Shown: positions 18,911 to 28,230 of the stretch, piece by piece
How the letters are laid out: every line of letters begins with the position of its first letter
Position numbering within the stretch: the first letter of the stretch is position 1
NCBI GenBank assembly: GCA_021561035.1
Contig: CP067346.1
Coordinates: forward strand, 3,627,001 to 3,691,000
Source: Clostridioides sp. ES-S-0054-01
Lineage (GTDB): Bacteria; Bacillota; Clostridia; Peptostreptococcales; Peptostreptococcaceae
Length of the DNA stretch: 64,000 nt
Direction of reading: 5' to 3'
Program-made: the position numbers and the translations under genes
Notes under the pieces: generated by a model
Databases searched by the model: none
The model's input: the letters and a program-made list of their open reading frames with translations, nothing else
Told to the model about the DNA's origin: nothing

Positions 18911-20881
18911 CTATTTTTCCAATTTTTCTTCTAATTGTTTTATTTTATCTCTAAGTTCTGCTGCTCTCTCAAATTGTAAATTTTGAGCAGCCTCCATCAT
19001 TTCTGATTTTAATTTTTCTATATTATCTCTTATTTCATCTTTATCATCTGTGTCAGATATTCCATATACAACTTCTTCCTCTGCCACCTTAGTAGCTTCT
19101 ATACTATCTCTTATATTTTTCTGTATAGTCTTAGGAGTGATATTATGCTCTTCATTATATAAATTTTGTATATCTCTTCTTCTCTTTGTTTCATCAATAG
19201 CATTTTGCATTGAGTCAGTTATTCTGTCTGCATACATGATTACTCTTCCATTTTCATTTCTAGCAGCACGTCCAATAGTCTGTATTAACGCTGTTTCGGA
19301 ACGTAAGAAACCTTCTTTATCCGCATCTAAAATTGCTATCAGTGAAACTTCTGGTATATCCAACCCTTCTCTAAGTAAATTTATTCCTACAAGTACATCA
19401 AATTTTCCTAGTCTTAAATCTCTTATTATTTCTGTTCTTTCTAGTGTAACTATATCTGAATGCAAATATTTAACTTTTATTCCTATCTCTTTAAGATAAT
19501 TAGTCAAGTCCTCACTCATTTTTTTAGTTAAAGTGGTTATAAGTACTCTTTCATTTTTTTCTATAGTTTTAGTTATTTCTCCTACTAAATCATCTATTTG
19601 ATTATTGATAGGTCTTACTTCTACAATTGGATCTAAAAGCCCAGTTGGTCTTATTATCTGTTCTGCTATAGTCTCTGAATGTTGGATTTCATAAGGTCCT
19701 GGTGTGGCACTTACAAACAACATCTGATTTATATTTCCTTCAAATTCTTGAAAATTTAATGGTCTATTGTCAAGTGCAGAAGGTAATCTAAAACCATTCT
19801 CTATAAGTGATGTCTTTCTAGACCTATCTCCTGCATACATACCTCTTACTTGTGGTATAGTAACGTGTGCCTCGTCTACAATTATTAAATAATCATCTGG
19901 AAAGAAGTCCATTAAGGTATATGGTCTCTCTCCTTCTGACCTTCCTGTAATATGTCTTGAATAGTTCTCTATTCCTTGACAAAACCCTATTTCCTTTAGC
20001 ATCTCTATATCGTACTTAGTTCTTTGCTCAATTCTTTGTGCTTCTAAGAGTCTATCATTCTCCTTGAAAAATTTAATTTGTTCTTGAAGTTCATCTTCTA
20101 TTTCTACAATCGCCTTTTCAATTCTTTCTGGAGTTGTTACATAGTGAGATGCTGGGAATATAACAACATGATTTCTAGTACCAACAATCTTTCCTGTTAC
20201 ATAATCAATCTCCGTTATCCTATCTACTTCATCTCCAAAAAACTCTATTCTTATTGCTTTTTCATCATTACTAGCTGGGAATATCTCTAGTATATCTCCT
20301 CTAACTCTAAAAGTACCTCTTGTAAAATTTATGTCATTTCTTTCGTATTGTATCTCTATTAACCTTTTTATTACATCATCTCTGTCTCTTTGCATACCTG
20401 GTCTTATAGATAACATAAGTTCTTTATAGTCTTTTGGGTCACCAAGCCCATATATACAAGATACAGAAGATATTATTATAGTATCTCTTCTCTCTAAAAT
20501 AGATGCTGTAGCAGAATGTCGAAGCTTATCTATTTCGTCATTTATACTTGCATCTTTCTCTATATAAGTGTCACTGTGAGCTACATATGCTTCTGGTTGA
20601 TAGTAATCATAGTAACTTACAAAATATTCAACTGCATTGTCTGGGAAAAATTCTTTAAACTCACTGTAAAGCTGTGCCGCTAGTGTCTTATTATGAGCCA
20701 TTATTAGGGTAGGTTTCTTAACTTGCTGAATGATATTTGCCATTGTGAATGTTTTTCCTGAACCCGTTACTCCTAATAAAGTTGAAAATTTCTCGTTTCT
20801 ATTTATAGAATCCACTATTGATTTAATAGCTTCTGGTTGGTCACCTGTAGGTTTGAAGTCTGATTTTATTTTAAAATCCAT
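18911..20881 (-). CDS. uvrB: Excinuclease ABC subunit B
   Basis: 656 residues from the ATG at 20881, which has AAAGGAG 7 bases upstream; an in-frame ATG at 20905 adds eight residues without a site. UvrB is the damage-verifying helicase of nucleotide excision repair. Walker A is GVTGSGKT (about residue 39), the beta-hairpin is [20 protein letters not shown], the DEAH box is [10 protein letters not shown], and later helicase motifs ([27 protein letters not shown]) are intact. The C-terminal UVR domain ([20 protein letters not shown]) binds UvrC. It is first in uvrB-uvrA. The upstream region has structured minus-strand elements. Confidence 0.98.
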   Translation of the reverse strand: MDFKIKSDFKPTGDQPEAIKSIVDSINRNEKFSTLLGVTGSGKTFTMANIIQQVKKPTLIMAHNKTLAAQLYSEFKEFFPDNAVEYFVSYYDYYQPEAYVAHSDTYIEKDASINDEIDKLRHSATASILERRDTIIISSVSCIYGLGDPKDYKELMLSIRPGMQRDRDDVIKRLIEIQYERNDINFTRGTFRVRGDILEIFPASNDEKAIRIEFFGDEVDRITEIDYVTGKIVGTRNHVVIFPASHYVTTPERIEKAIVEIEDELQEQIKFFKENDRLLEAQRIEQRTKYDIEMLKEIGFCQGIENYSRHITGRSEGERPYTLMDFFPDDYLIIVDEAHVTIPQVRGMYAGDRSRKTSLIENGFRLPSALDNRPLNFQEFEGNINQMLFVSATPGPYEIQHSETIAEQIIRPTGLLDPIVEVRPINNQIDDLVGEITKTIEKNERVLITTLTKKMSEDLTNYLKEIGIKVKYLHSDIVTLERTEIIRDLRLGKFDVLVGINLLREGLDIPEVSLIAILDADKEGFLRSETALIQTIGRAARNENGRVIMYADRITDSMQNAIDETKRRRDIQNLYNEEHNITPKTIQKNIRDSIEATKVAEEEVVYGISDTDDKDEIRDNIEKLKSEMMEAAQNLQFERAAELRDKIKQLEEKLEK

Positions 20882-21007
20882 TATATCACTCCTTTTTTCG
20901 AACATTAGTTCCTAACATGTATTATTATATCATACCTTTATAAAATTGTTTAAGTTATTTTAAATATTTTACCCATTTAAATTTTACTTAAATCTAAAAT
21001 ATAAAAA

Positions 21008-21066
21008 AAGGAGTTATCTCGAAATTCATTTTTTCTAATCAAATGTTTATTTTAAGACATCCCCTT
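21008..21066 (-). terminator. Terminator-like palindrome, degenerate copy of the 10,955 element
   Basis: Read on the minus strand, AAGGGGATGTCTTAAAAT pairs with ATTTCGAGATAACTCCTT across an 18-bp stem with two mismatches if G-U pairs are allowed, followed immediately by seven T. That is an intrinsic terminator oriented towards uvrB, 120 bases upstream of its start. Its outer ends (GGAGTTATCTCGAAAT on the plus strand, ATTTTAAGACATCCCCTT) match the termini of the element at 10955-11070, so it is probably a shortened relative. Confidence 0.6.
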
Positions 21067-21218
21067 CTGTTAAGAGCAAAGTTTTGTGATTAACAGTTAT
21101 TAATATCACAGATAATAATTTAGTTCTTCTGCTTTGCTCTCATCTCATTTTAAATTGACACAGGATTCTTAAATTTATTTAGCCTATCAGTTTTATGGTT
21201 ACACGGTTTTACCTAAAA

Positions 21219-21301
21219 ATTCAACAGTTATATTCAACACTGTTAATATTAAATAAATAAGTGTTGATTTAATAAAGTTCATTTTCTAGAAACGTTGAAT
21301 T
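21219..21301. promoter_or_regulatory. Candidate activator binding sites upstream of the sigma-54 promoter
   Basis: Four related half sites: ATTCAACAG (21219-21227), ATTCAACAC (21232-21240), then inverted GTGTTGATT (21261-21269) and CGTTGAATT (21293-21301). The second and third form a near-perfect inverted repeat. They lie roughly 30-115 bases upstream of the -24 element, where enhancer-binding proteins act. The LevR-type protein at 25116-27863 is the obvious candidate ligand; this is inference. Confidence 0.5.
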
Positions 21302-21331
21302 TGTCTGTATTGCATCAGATAATTAAAAATT

Positions 21332-21347
21332 TGGCATGTAGATTGCT
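21332..21347 (+). promoter_or_regulatory. Sigma-54 (RpoN) -24/-12 promoter of the PTS operon
   Basis: TGGCATGTAGATTGCT matches the TGGCAC-N5-TTGCT consensus with one change; the invariant GG (21333-21334) and GC (21345-21346) are exactly 12 bases apart. It is 36 bases before the EIIA start. The linked AAA+ activator with a GSFTGA loop supports sigma-54 dependence. Confidence 0.9.
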
Positions 21348-21383
21348 ATAAATAATTGTATAGATAAGAAGGGAGGTAAAAAT

Positions 21384-21803
21384 GTGAATCAGATTATTTT
21401 AGCAAGTCATGGAAGCATGGCAAAAGGAATAAAAAATGCTCTAGAGATGATTATAGGGAATGCAGAATCAGTTAAAGCTTTTTCTTCGTATAGAGATGAG
21501 GAAGAAAATATAAAAGTATTAATTGAAAAAGTTATCAAAGAAAATTATGAAACAAAGGAAATTTTTATATTAACAGATATTTTAGGGGGAAGCGTAAATA
21601 ATGAAATGATGTCTTTACTTAAGGATTATCCAAAGATACATATAATTTCTGGAATTAATCTACCATTAGTTATCTCTATAGCAATATGTAATGAAATTTC
21701 TATAGAATTATTAAAAGAATTTATTAAAGATAGTCAGCAATCAATCGTTTATTGCAACGAATTAATTAGAGAATCAATCAGTGGAAAGGATGAGGATTTA
21801 TGA
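21384..21803 (+). CDS. PTS mannose-family EIIA component
   Basis: A 139-residue cytosolic phosphocarrier. ILASHGSMAKG at the N terminus carries the phosphorylatable His (residue 9) of the mannose/fructose/sorbose EIIA fold; DILGGSVNNEM and ISGINLPLV are also typical. The start is GTG at 21384: the overlapping ATG at 21382 runs straight into TGA, and GGGAGG lies at the right distance for GTG. It overlaps EIIB by four bases (ATGA). It would take phosphate from HPr and pass it to EIIB. Confidence 0.93.
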   Translation: MNQIILASHGSMAKGIKNALEMIIGNAESVKAFSSYRDEEENIKVLIEKVIKENYETKEIFILTDILGGSVNNEMMSLLKDYPKIHIISGINLPLVISIAICNEISIELLKEFIKDSQQSIVYCNELIRESISGKDEDL

Positions 21804-22270
21804 TTAAATTAGTTAGAATTGACCATCGCCTATTACATGGACAAGTAGTTTTTTCATGGACAAAGAGCTTGAGTATTTCAAGAATAATTATAATTGATGA
21901 TTTTTCAGCAACAGATGAATTAAAGAAAATATCTTTAAACTTATCTAAACCTTCAGGTGTAAAGTTGAATATTTTTACAGTTAAAGATGCACTTTTTAAG
22001 ATGAAAAAGATAGAACAATTAAATGAAAATATAATGTTAGTATTTGGTAGTACTAAATCAATACGTAAATTTTGTGAGGAATATCCCAATATTAAAGAAA
22101 TAAATTATGGAGGAATTGCTAAGAAGGAAAACTCAACTCAATATAGTAATGCAATTTTTTTAAATGAAGAAGAATTAAACGATTCAATAAAGCTTAAAGA
22201 AATGGGAATTAAGCTATATATGCAACAGATACCAACTTCTAAATCAGAAGATTTAACATCTAAAATTTAA
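21800..22270 (+). CDS. PTS mannose-family EIIB component
   Basis: A 156-residue protein opening MIKLVRIDHRLLHGQVVFSW, the mannose-family EIIB signature in which the His of LLHGQV (residue 14) is phosphorylated. It starts on the ATGA overlap with EIIA, so the two are translationally coupled. It donates phosphate to the sugar entering through EIIC/EIID. Length is at the short end of this family (about 155-165 residues), with no sign of truncation. Confidence 0.94.
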   Translation: MIKLVRIDHRLLHGQVVFSWTKSLSISRIIIIDDFSATDELKKISLNLSKPSGVKLNIFTVKDALFKMKKIEQLNENIMLVFGSTKSIRKFCEEYPNIKEINYGGIAKKENSTQYSNAIFLNEEELNDSIKLKEMGIKLYMQQIPTSKSEDLTSKI

Positions 22271-22294
22271 ATTTATATATAAGGAGGTTAAAAT

Positions 22295-23077
22295 ATGTTA
22301 TTTCAATCAATATTACTAGGTCTTATAGGTGTGTTTTGTATTCTGGACTCTAGATTATTAGGCCGTTTAAATTTTGAGAGACCTCTTATTGTGAGTACTT
22401 TAGTAGGTATAGTTCTAGGTGATATGGAAAAAGGGTTGATGGTAGGTGCTTCTCTTGAATTAATGTCACTTGGTATAGTAAATATAGGAGCAGCTGCACC
22501 GCCTGATATGAATATGGGATCAATAATAGCAACAGCATTTGCCATACTTTCTAATTCAGATGCTGAAACAGCATTAACAATTGCAATTCCAATTGCTGTA
22601 TTTGGTCAGATGCTCGCAATACTAATTAGAACTATACTTTCAAAAATGACTCATACATCAGATTATTTTATAGAAAAAGGCGAATATAAAAATGCATGTA
22701 GAGTTCATATCATTTGGGGGCCGATTTTATATTCATTTATGTACTTTTTACCTATTTTTTTAGCTATATATTTTGGAACAGATTTAGTAAAAAGTATCGT
22801 AGACAATATTCCAGGATGGTTAACAAACGGTTTAACACTTGCAAGTAAAATATTACCTGCTTATGGTTTTGCTTTATTACTAAGTACAATGCTTTCAGGT
22901 AAAATGTTACCTTTCTTATTGATTGGATTCTTTATCACCGCATACTCAGGGTTAAGTGTAACAGGTATAGCAATATTTGCTTGTACATTATCCTTCATAT
23001 TAGCTGAATTTAAGTTTAAAAAAGAAAATCAATCAGTAGATGAATTAGATAGCATTAATGATTTTGATACGCTATAA
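22295..23077 (+). CDS. PTS mannose-family EIIC membrane component
   Basis: 260 residues with multiple hydrophobic helices. The family features GLIGVFCILDSRLLGRLNFERPLIVSTLVG (residues about 9-38; quoted in part: RPLIVSTLVGIVLGDMEKG) and the GASLELMSLGIVNIGAAAPPD motif region identify EIIC of the mannose class, which with EIID forms the sugar-translocating channel. AAGGAGG precedes the ATG. Substrate cannot be set from EIIC alone; the deglycase downstream suggests an amino-sugar conjugate. Confidence 0.93.
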   Translation: MLFQSILLGLIGVFCILDSRLLGRLNFERPLIVSTLVGIVLGDMEKGLMVGASLELMSLGIVNIGAAAPPDMNMGSIIATAFAILSNSDAETALTIAIPIAVFGQMLAILIRTILSKMTHTSDYFIEKGEYKNACRVHIIWGPILYSFMYFLPIFLAIYFGTDLVKSIVDNIPGWLTNGLTLASKILPAYGFALLLSTMLSGKMLPFLLIGFFITAYSGLSVTGIAIFACTLSFILAEFKFKKENQSVDELDSINDFDTL

Positions 23078-23101
23078 ATCTCAAAAGAAGGAGGAATAGA
23101 A

Positions 23102-23932
23102 ATGGAAAGCAAAAAAATTTTTAAAAAAGAAAAAGATAAAAATGCTTGGAAGTATAGAAAATTCTTTTGGCGTTCATGGAGTATTCAAGCATCTTGGAAT
23201 TATGAAAGACAAATGAACATGGGATTTTTATATGGTATTTCACCTATTCTTGATGAAATCTATAAAGATCCTAAAGATGCTGAACTTAAAAAAGATGCAT
23301 ATAAAAGACATTTGAGATTTTATAATTGTACACCTCAAACAAGTGCATTTGTGTTAGGTTTGAGTGCTGCAATGGAAGAACAATATTATGAACATAGAGA
23401 AAATATTGATCCAGAATCTATAAATGCAATGAAAACCTCATTAATGGGACCTTTATCAGGCGTTGGCGATTCATTTTTTCAAGGTACTATTCGTATCTTA
23501 GCATTTGGTCTGGGAATAAATCTTGCTCAGCAAGGAAGTATAGCAGGACCAATATTAGCAATTTTAATATCTTTTATACCATCTTATTTTGTAACATACT
23601 ATGGTGGCAAAATTGGTTATTTAATGGGAAATAAATATTTATCAAAATTATATAATGAAGGACTTATGGAGAAAGTAATGTATGTTTGTTCGATAGTTGG
23701 GTTGATGGTTATTGGCTCAATGATGGCAAGTATGATAGGAATTACTACTCCAATAACTTTTAATAAATTTATATTACAAGATGTTTTAGATGGAATTGTA
23801 CCACAAATTATTCCATTAGGGATAACTTTTCTTATGTATTGGCTATTAAGGAAAAAAGTTAAAACAGGATGGATGCTTACAATATGCATAGCTAGCGGAT
23901 TATTATTTAGTGCTCTAGGCATATTTGCTTAA
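23102..23932 (+). CDS. PTS mannose-family EIID membrane component
   Basis: 276 residues. The N-terminal soluble stretch with SWSIQASWNYERQMNMGFLY and the PLSGVGDSFFQGTIR motif are diagnostic for EIID of the mannose class, which is unique to this PTS group. Hydrophobic segments follow in the C-terminal half. GAAGGAGG precedes the ATG. It lies 24 bases after EIIC and 78 before the deglycase gene. Confidence 0.94.
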   Translation: MESKKIFKKEKDKNAWKYRKFFWRSWSIQASWNYERQMNMGFLYGISPILDEIYKDPKDAELKKDAYKRHLRFYNCTPQTSAFVLGLSAAMEEQYYEHRENIDPESINAMKTSLMGPLSGVGDSFFQGTIRILAFGLGINLAQQGSIAGPILAILISFIPSYFVTYYGGKIGYLMGNKYLSKLYNEGLMEKVMYVCSIVGLMVIGSMMASMIGITTPITFNKFILQDVLDGIVPQIIPLGITFLMYWLLRKKVKTGWMLTICIASGLLFSALGIFA

Positions 23933-24010
23933 AAGCTAAAGATTCCAAATGGAATTGAAAATAAATTTAATAAATATGTATAAGTTTTATAAAAACAGGA
24001 GGATTTAAAA

Positions 24011-24991
24011 ATGATTACTAATATGACACCAAAACAAATTATTGAGGACATCAAGGTAAAGCAAAGTGAAATTAAAAGTGTAGTTTTTGTAGGATGTGGA
24101 GCTTCTAAAGCAGAATTATATCCAGCAAAATATTTCTTAGATGGCAATTCAAAAAAAATACGTATAAGCCATTATACTGCAAACGAATTTAACTATGCTA
24201 CTCCAGAAGCTGTAGATGAAACAACAATTGTTATATCAGCATCATTAGGTGGAACAACTCCAGAAACTGTAAAAGCTAATGAGAGAGCAAAAAAATTAGG
24301 AGCTCATGTTATAACGTTAACTCATTCAGTAGAATCACCATTGACTAAGGATGCAGAATATGTAATCTATCATAGATTTGCTGAAAGCTATGGTGCAAAA
24401 ATAGAAAAAATGGGATTTGCTTTAGAGTTAGCAATGGAGATATTACAACAATTTGAAGGATATGATAATTATGAAGTAATGAAAGATGGATTTGATAAGA
24501 TTTATGATTTAGCAGATAAAGCTGCTATTTCAGCTAGATTATATGCTAAAAAATTTGCAGAAGAATATAAAGATGCACCAGTTATATACGTAATGAGTAG
24601 TGGAGCTACACTTGAGGTTGCTTACTCTACATCAATTTGTTTAATGATGGAAATGCAATGGGTTAACTCAGGAACATTTCATTCAGGGGAATTCTTTCAT
24701 GGACCATTTGAGATAGTGGATAAAGATGTGCCATTTATATTATTTATGAATGATGGTAGAACAAGAGCAATAGATTCACGTGCATTAACTTTTTTAAATC
24801 GTTTTAATGCAAAAACAACTGTAGTAGATGCATTAGACTATGGGCTATCAGCTGAAATTTCAAAATCAGTAATAGATTACTTCAACCCTATGTTGTTAAC
24901 GGCTGTGTTTAGAGTATATGCTGAAGAATTATCAGAAGCACGTCAACATCCATTAACTAGGAGAAGATATATGTGGAAATTAGAATACTAA
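24011..24991 (+). CDS. SIS-domain sugar-phosphate deglycase, FrlB/GfrE-like
   Basis: A 326-residue protein with two SIS domains (about residues 20-150 and 185-310): FVGCGASKAELYPAKYF, SASLGGTTPETVKAN, VMSSGATLEVAYS and HSGEFFHGPFEIVD. It lacks the glutaminase domain of GlmS. The overall pattern, including the RRRYMWKLEY terminus, resembles deglycases that split fructoselysine-6-phosphate or glucoselysine-6-phosphate into glucose-6-phosphate and an amino acid. Being the only enzyme in a PTS operon, it probably acts directly on the imported sugar phosphate. In Salmonella gfr operons a mannose-family PTS, deglycases and a sigma-54 activator are combined similarly. Glucosamine-type isomerase activity is the main alternative. 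Confidence 0.8.
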   Translation: MITNMTPKQIIEDIKVKQSEIKSVVFVGCGASKAELYPAKYFLDGNSKKIRISHYTANEFNYATPEAVDETTIVISASLGGTTPETVKANERAKKLGAHVITLTHSVESPLTKDAEYVIYHRFAESYGAKIEKMGFALELAMEILQQFEGYDNYEVMKDGFDKIYDLADKAAISARLYAKKFAEEYKDAPVIYVMSSGATLEVAYSTSICLMMEMQWVNSGTFHSGEFFHGPFEIVDKDVPFILFMNDGRTRAIDSRALTFLNRFNAKTTVVDALDYGLSAEISKSVIDYFNPMLLTAVFRVYAEELSEARQHPLTRRRYMWKLEY

Positions 24992-25012
24992 TATTGAATT
25001 AAACGAAACTCT

Positions 25013-25050
25013 AGCAAAGAAATTGAAAGCATTCAATTTCTTTGCTTTTT
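25013..25050 (+). terminator. Intrinsic terminator of the PTS-deglycase operon
   Basis: Perfect 15-bp stem AGCAAAGAAATTGAA (25013-25027) / TTCAATTTCTTTGCT (25032-25046), loop AGCA, then a T-run. It is 21 bases past the deglycase stop and separates the operon from the regulator gene. Confidence 0.95.
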
Positions 25051-25055
25051 AAAAA

Positions 25056-25084
25056 TTGTGAAATATTATAAAATAAACTATAAT
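25056..25084 (+). promoter_or_regulatory. Sigma-A-type promoter of the LevR-like regulator
   Basis: TTGTGA (25056-25061), a 17-base spacer and TATAAT (25079-25084), 31 bases before the regulator ATG and directly after the upstream terminator. This suggests the activator is made independently of sigma-54. Confidence 0.75.
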
Positions 25085-25115
25085 AAAAAACATTTACAGG
25101 AAGGGTGTAGATGCT

Positions 25116-27863
25116 ATGGAAAAATATTTATCTAATTATTTAAAGAAAATTACTGAAAATTTTGATAAGGATAATATAAAACTGCATTCTACAAATTCTA
25201 TTGCTAATAATATAAATTTAAGTAGAAGTACTGTAAGTAGTTATTTAAATAAAGAAGTTAAACGTGGTAACGTCATAAAAGTTAAAGAATATCCAGTAAT
25301 TTTTTTAGATAAAGATGTTTTTTCAAAATTTTATTTCAAGGTAGAATTAAGTGAATACGAATCATTGGAAGAATTATTTAATGAGAATAAAAGTAATAGT
25401 TCTAAAGCTTCTTTAAATAATGTAATTGGTGCAAAAGGAAGTTTAAAAGAACAAATTGATCAGATAAAAACAGCTATACTATATCCCCAAAATGGATTAC
25501 CTATAATGCTTTTAGGACCTAGTGGTTCTGGAAAGACTTATTTAGCAAAAAGTATATATGATTATTCCATACAAGAAAATCTTATTTCTAAAAAAGCACC
25601 ATTTATTTCTTTAAATTGTGCTCAGTATTATCATAATCCAGAATTATTATCAAGTATTTTGTTTGGACATGCTAAAGGCTCATTTACTGGTGCTGATAAA
25701 GATAAGAAAGGTTTACTTGAAAATGCAGATGGAGGAATTTTATTTTTAGATGAAGTTCATAGATTAACTGATGAAGGTCAAGAAAAGTTATTTACTTTTA
25801 TGGATTCAGGTGAATTTTCTCCTTTTGGAGATAATAGCATAAAAAAGAAAGCTAAGGTAAGATTAATTTTTGCTACAACGGAGTCAATACAATCAACCTT
25901 TTTACCAACATTTATAAGGAGATTACCTGTTATAGTGAATATACCTAGCTTTTCAGAGAGACCTCAGCATGAGAAACTTAATTTGATAGATAGTTTTTTT
26001 TTAAAAGAAAGTGAGATTCTTAATAAATCTATAAAAGTTTCAGGTCAAGTTATATCATTTCTACTTTCAAGTAATTATGAAGGAAATGTAGGAAAGATAA
26101 AAAATATTGTCAAATATAGTTGTGGTAGTAGTTATACAAGAGGAGAAAATACTGATTTAATTAAGGTAAAAATTACCGATTTACCTACTGATTGTGAGGA
26201 GTATATAAAAGAAACATTTAATTATCAGTTTACGAATAGATATCAATGTAGAAGTTATGATTATAGATGTCCAGAACTATTGAATATAAGTAGTAGAGAA
26301 GAAAAAAATATTGCTACTACATATTTTCAATTTATAGAAGAGTTCAAATCTGCAGAAAGTGGAAATATAACATATGAATACTACATAAAAAAGATGATGA
26401 GCAATGTAAATATATTACTAGATGATTTAGTATTTAATACAGAGTATGCTAAAAATCAGAGTTTATTTTCTATATTATCATTTAATATAAGACATACATT
26501 TAAATTTATGGAGGAAAATTATGGTACCAAACAGGATGGTAATAAAATTATCTCAATAGCAAGTCTATTATATTTTAAAGAAGAACATGAAATTTTAATT
26601 AATCATCCAGATTGGAACAGCATTAGACCAAAGTTAATAACTTTTATAAATAATCATATGGCAAATTCAGTATGGTTAGCCAAACTAATGCTAAGAAATT
26701 TAAGTGAGCAATTAGACTATGAGTTTTTAGAGGAAGATTTAATTGTTATTTCATTTTATTTAAATAGTACTAGTATGCAGAAATTTAAAAGTGGAATAAA
26801 TGCAATAATCTTAGCTCATGGTTATTCTACAGCTAGTAGTATGGCAAATGTAGCTAATAGGTTATTAAAGAAAAATTTTTTTCAAGCTATTGATATGCCA
26901 ATTGATATAACAATTGATGATATAGAAAATAAGATTATTGAATTTATTGATAATAATAACATAGAGAATGGTTTGATTTTATTAGTAGATATGGGATCTT
27001 TATCAGATTTAGGTAATAGATTAAAAGAAAAAATAAAAGGTCCATTATTGCTTATAGATTATGTATCCACTCCATTGGTTTTAGAGGTAGGCAGTCTATT
27101 AATAAAAGAAAAAAATATAAATGAGATTAATAATGAAGTTTTAAACAATGTAAATATCAATAGAAAGTTAATTTATCCAACTGAGAAAAAGAAAAAGGCA
27201 ATACTGACTTGTTGTTACACAGGAATGGGAAGTGCTATCCAAATACAAGAAATACTCGAAAATAGTTTAAAACAATATCAGAAATCACTTACAATAATTC
27301 CTTATGACTATAAAAAGTTGAAGCAAAATAAATTAAAAGAACTACCATTCCAAGTCTACAAAGTTATTGCAATTATAGGAACCAATAATCCTAAGATTGA
27401 AGGAGTCAATTATATAGGCTTAGATCAATTAATAGTTGGAGATGAAATTGATGAATTTATTAGTTTATTAAAATGTAATTTTGAAATTGATGAAGAGCAA
27501 CTAAAAAAGGATTTAGTATTTAATTTTTCAATAAAAAAAATAATTGAAAATCTAACAATATTGGATGTAGGAAAAATATTAAAGTCAATCGAAAAAGCTG
27601 TTGATAAGATGGAAGAGAAATTTGATATTAATCTTTCAAACAATAGACGTTTCTTACTATATTTACATACATGTTGCATGGTAGAAAGAATACTTAGAAA
27701 AGAAAAAGTTGATGAGCAGTTAGATATTGATGAGTTTTTAAAAAAACAAAAAAGAAAAATTGAAGTCATAAAATATTCTTTTGCAGAAATTGAAAAGGAA
27801 TATACTATAGAAATTTCTGATTTAGAAATACGTCTTATATTTGATATTTTATTTACTGAATAG
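25116..27863 (+). CDS. LevR-family sigma-54-dependent activator with PRD and EII-like domains
   Basis: A 915-residue regulator. Order of domains: N-terminal winged-helix/HTH (about 20-58, INLSRSTVSSYLNKEV); AAA+ domain (about 105-340) with Walker A GPSGSGKT (134-141), the sigma-54-contact loop GSFTGA (188-193, consensus GAFTGA) and Walker B LFLDE (209-213); PRD1 (about 390-500, candidate His460); EIIA-like domain with ILAHGYSTAS (His568); EIIB-like domain with TCCYTGMG (Cys699/700); PRD2 (about 810-915, His851 in LYLHTCC). This is the LevR layout. By family precedent, phosphorylation by HPr and by its cognate EIIB tunes activity. It lies just downstream of the PTS operon with its own promoter and most likely activates the -24/-12 promoter at 21332. 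Confidence 0.93.
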   Translation: MEKYLSNYLKKITENFDKDNIKLHSTNSIANNINLSRSTVSSYLNKEVKRGNVIKVKEYPVIFLDKDVFSKFYFKVELSEYESLEELFNENKSNSSKASLNNVIGAKGSLKEQIDQIKTAILYPQNGLPIMLLGPSGSGKTYLAKSIYDYSIQENLISKKAPFISLNCAQYYHNPELLSSILFGHAKGSFTGADKDKKGLLENADGGILFLDEVHRLTDEGQEKLFTFMDSGEFSPFGDNSIKKKAKVRLIFATTESIQSTFLPTFIRRLPVIVNIPSFSERPQHEKLNLIDSFFLKESEILNKSIKVSGQVISFLLSSNYEGNVGKIKNIVKYSCGSSYTRGENTDLIKVKITDLPTDCEEYIKETFNYQFTNRYQCRSYDYRCPELLNISSREEKNIATTYFQFIEEFKSAESGNITYEYYIKKMMSNVNILLDDLVFNTEYAKNQSLFSILSFNIRHTFKFMEENYGTKQDGNKIISIASLLYFKEEHEILINHPDWNSIRPKLITFINNHMANSVWLAKLMLRNLSEQLDYEFLEEDLIVISFYLNSTSMQKFKSGINAIILAHGYSTASSMANVANRLLKKNFFQAIDMPIDITIDDIENKIIEFIDNNNIENGLILLVDMGSLSDLGNRLKEKIKGPLLLIDYVSTPLVLEVGSLLIKEKNINEINNEVLNNVNINRKLIYPTEKKKKAILTCCYTGMGSAIQIQEILENSLKQYQKSLTIIPYDYKKLKQNKLKELPFQVYKVIAIIGTNNPKIEGVNYIGLDQLIVGDEIDEFISLLKCNFEIDEEQLKKDLVFNFSIKKIIENLTILDVGKILKSIEKAVDKMEEKFDINLSNNRRFLLYLHTCCMVERILRKEKVDEQLDIDEFLKKQKRKIEVIKYSFAEIEKEYTIEISDLEIRLIFDILFTE

Positions 27864-28230
27864 ATGAATAGTAATTTTTCATTTATATAATAAACCCCTC
27901 CATAGTTCTATTTTAGGGTTAAAAATCAATCTATTATCTACCTAACTAGATTTTTAGAACATATTAAAGCAATCTCTAAAACTAAGGTTGTATAAATAAA
28001 ATTCATATGATTAACCATTAAGTTCTCTTTATACTTTTTAATATTTGGGAAGATTTCAAAATAAAAATTTGAGTCATCTCTTTTTGTGCAAAAAAAGAGA
28101 AGGGGTTCATAAGAACCCCTAATCTATGTGATAATTGTTCTTTGAAAAACCACATTTTAATTATATTAAATACGGATGTTATAAATGAGTGGTATTGCCA
28201 TTATACATTGAAAATAAATACTTTATCAAC
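27864..28230 (-). terminator. Convergent intergenic region with stacked hairpins
   Basis: About 367 bases between convergent genes, no ORF. The clearest element is AGGGGTTC-ATAA-GAACCCCT (28101-28120), which on the minus strand is followed by TCTCTTTTTTT and would terminate the ABC-phosphodiesterase operon. Next to it TCTCTTTTT-GTGC-AAAAAAAGAGA (about 28077-28100) forms a second hairpin. A third imperfect palindrome (28047-28085) recalls the 10,955 element ends and could terminate the regulator gene. Confidence 0.75.

Larger units (their letters stand above)
20882..21383. other. Divergent region between uvrB and the PTS operon
   Basis: About 500 bases without a gene. Reading upward it contains a palindromic terminator-like unit (21008-21066), a 9-bp stem AGAGCAAAG / CTTTGCTCT (21073-21081, 21132-21140) enclosing a smaller TGTGAT/ATCACA hairpin, four TTCAAC-type half sites (21219-21301) and a sigma-54 promoter (21332-21347). 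The expected SOS (LexA) box before uvrB was not recognised. Confidence 0.6.

Noticed and set aside
21073-21140. T-box or other known riboswitch upstream of uvrB
   Set aside because: The TGGNACC T-box core and other aptamer signatures are absent; only generic hairpins remain.
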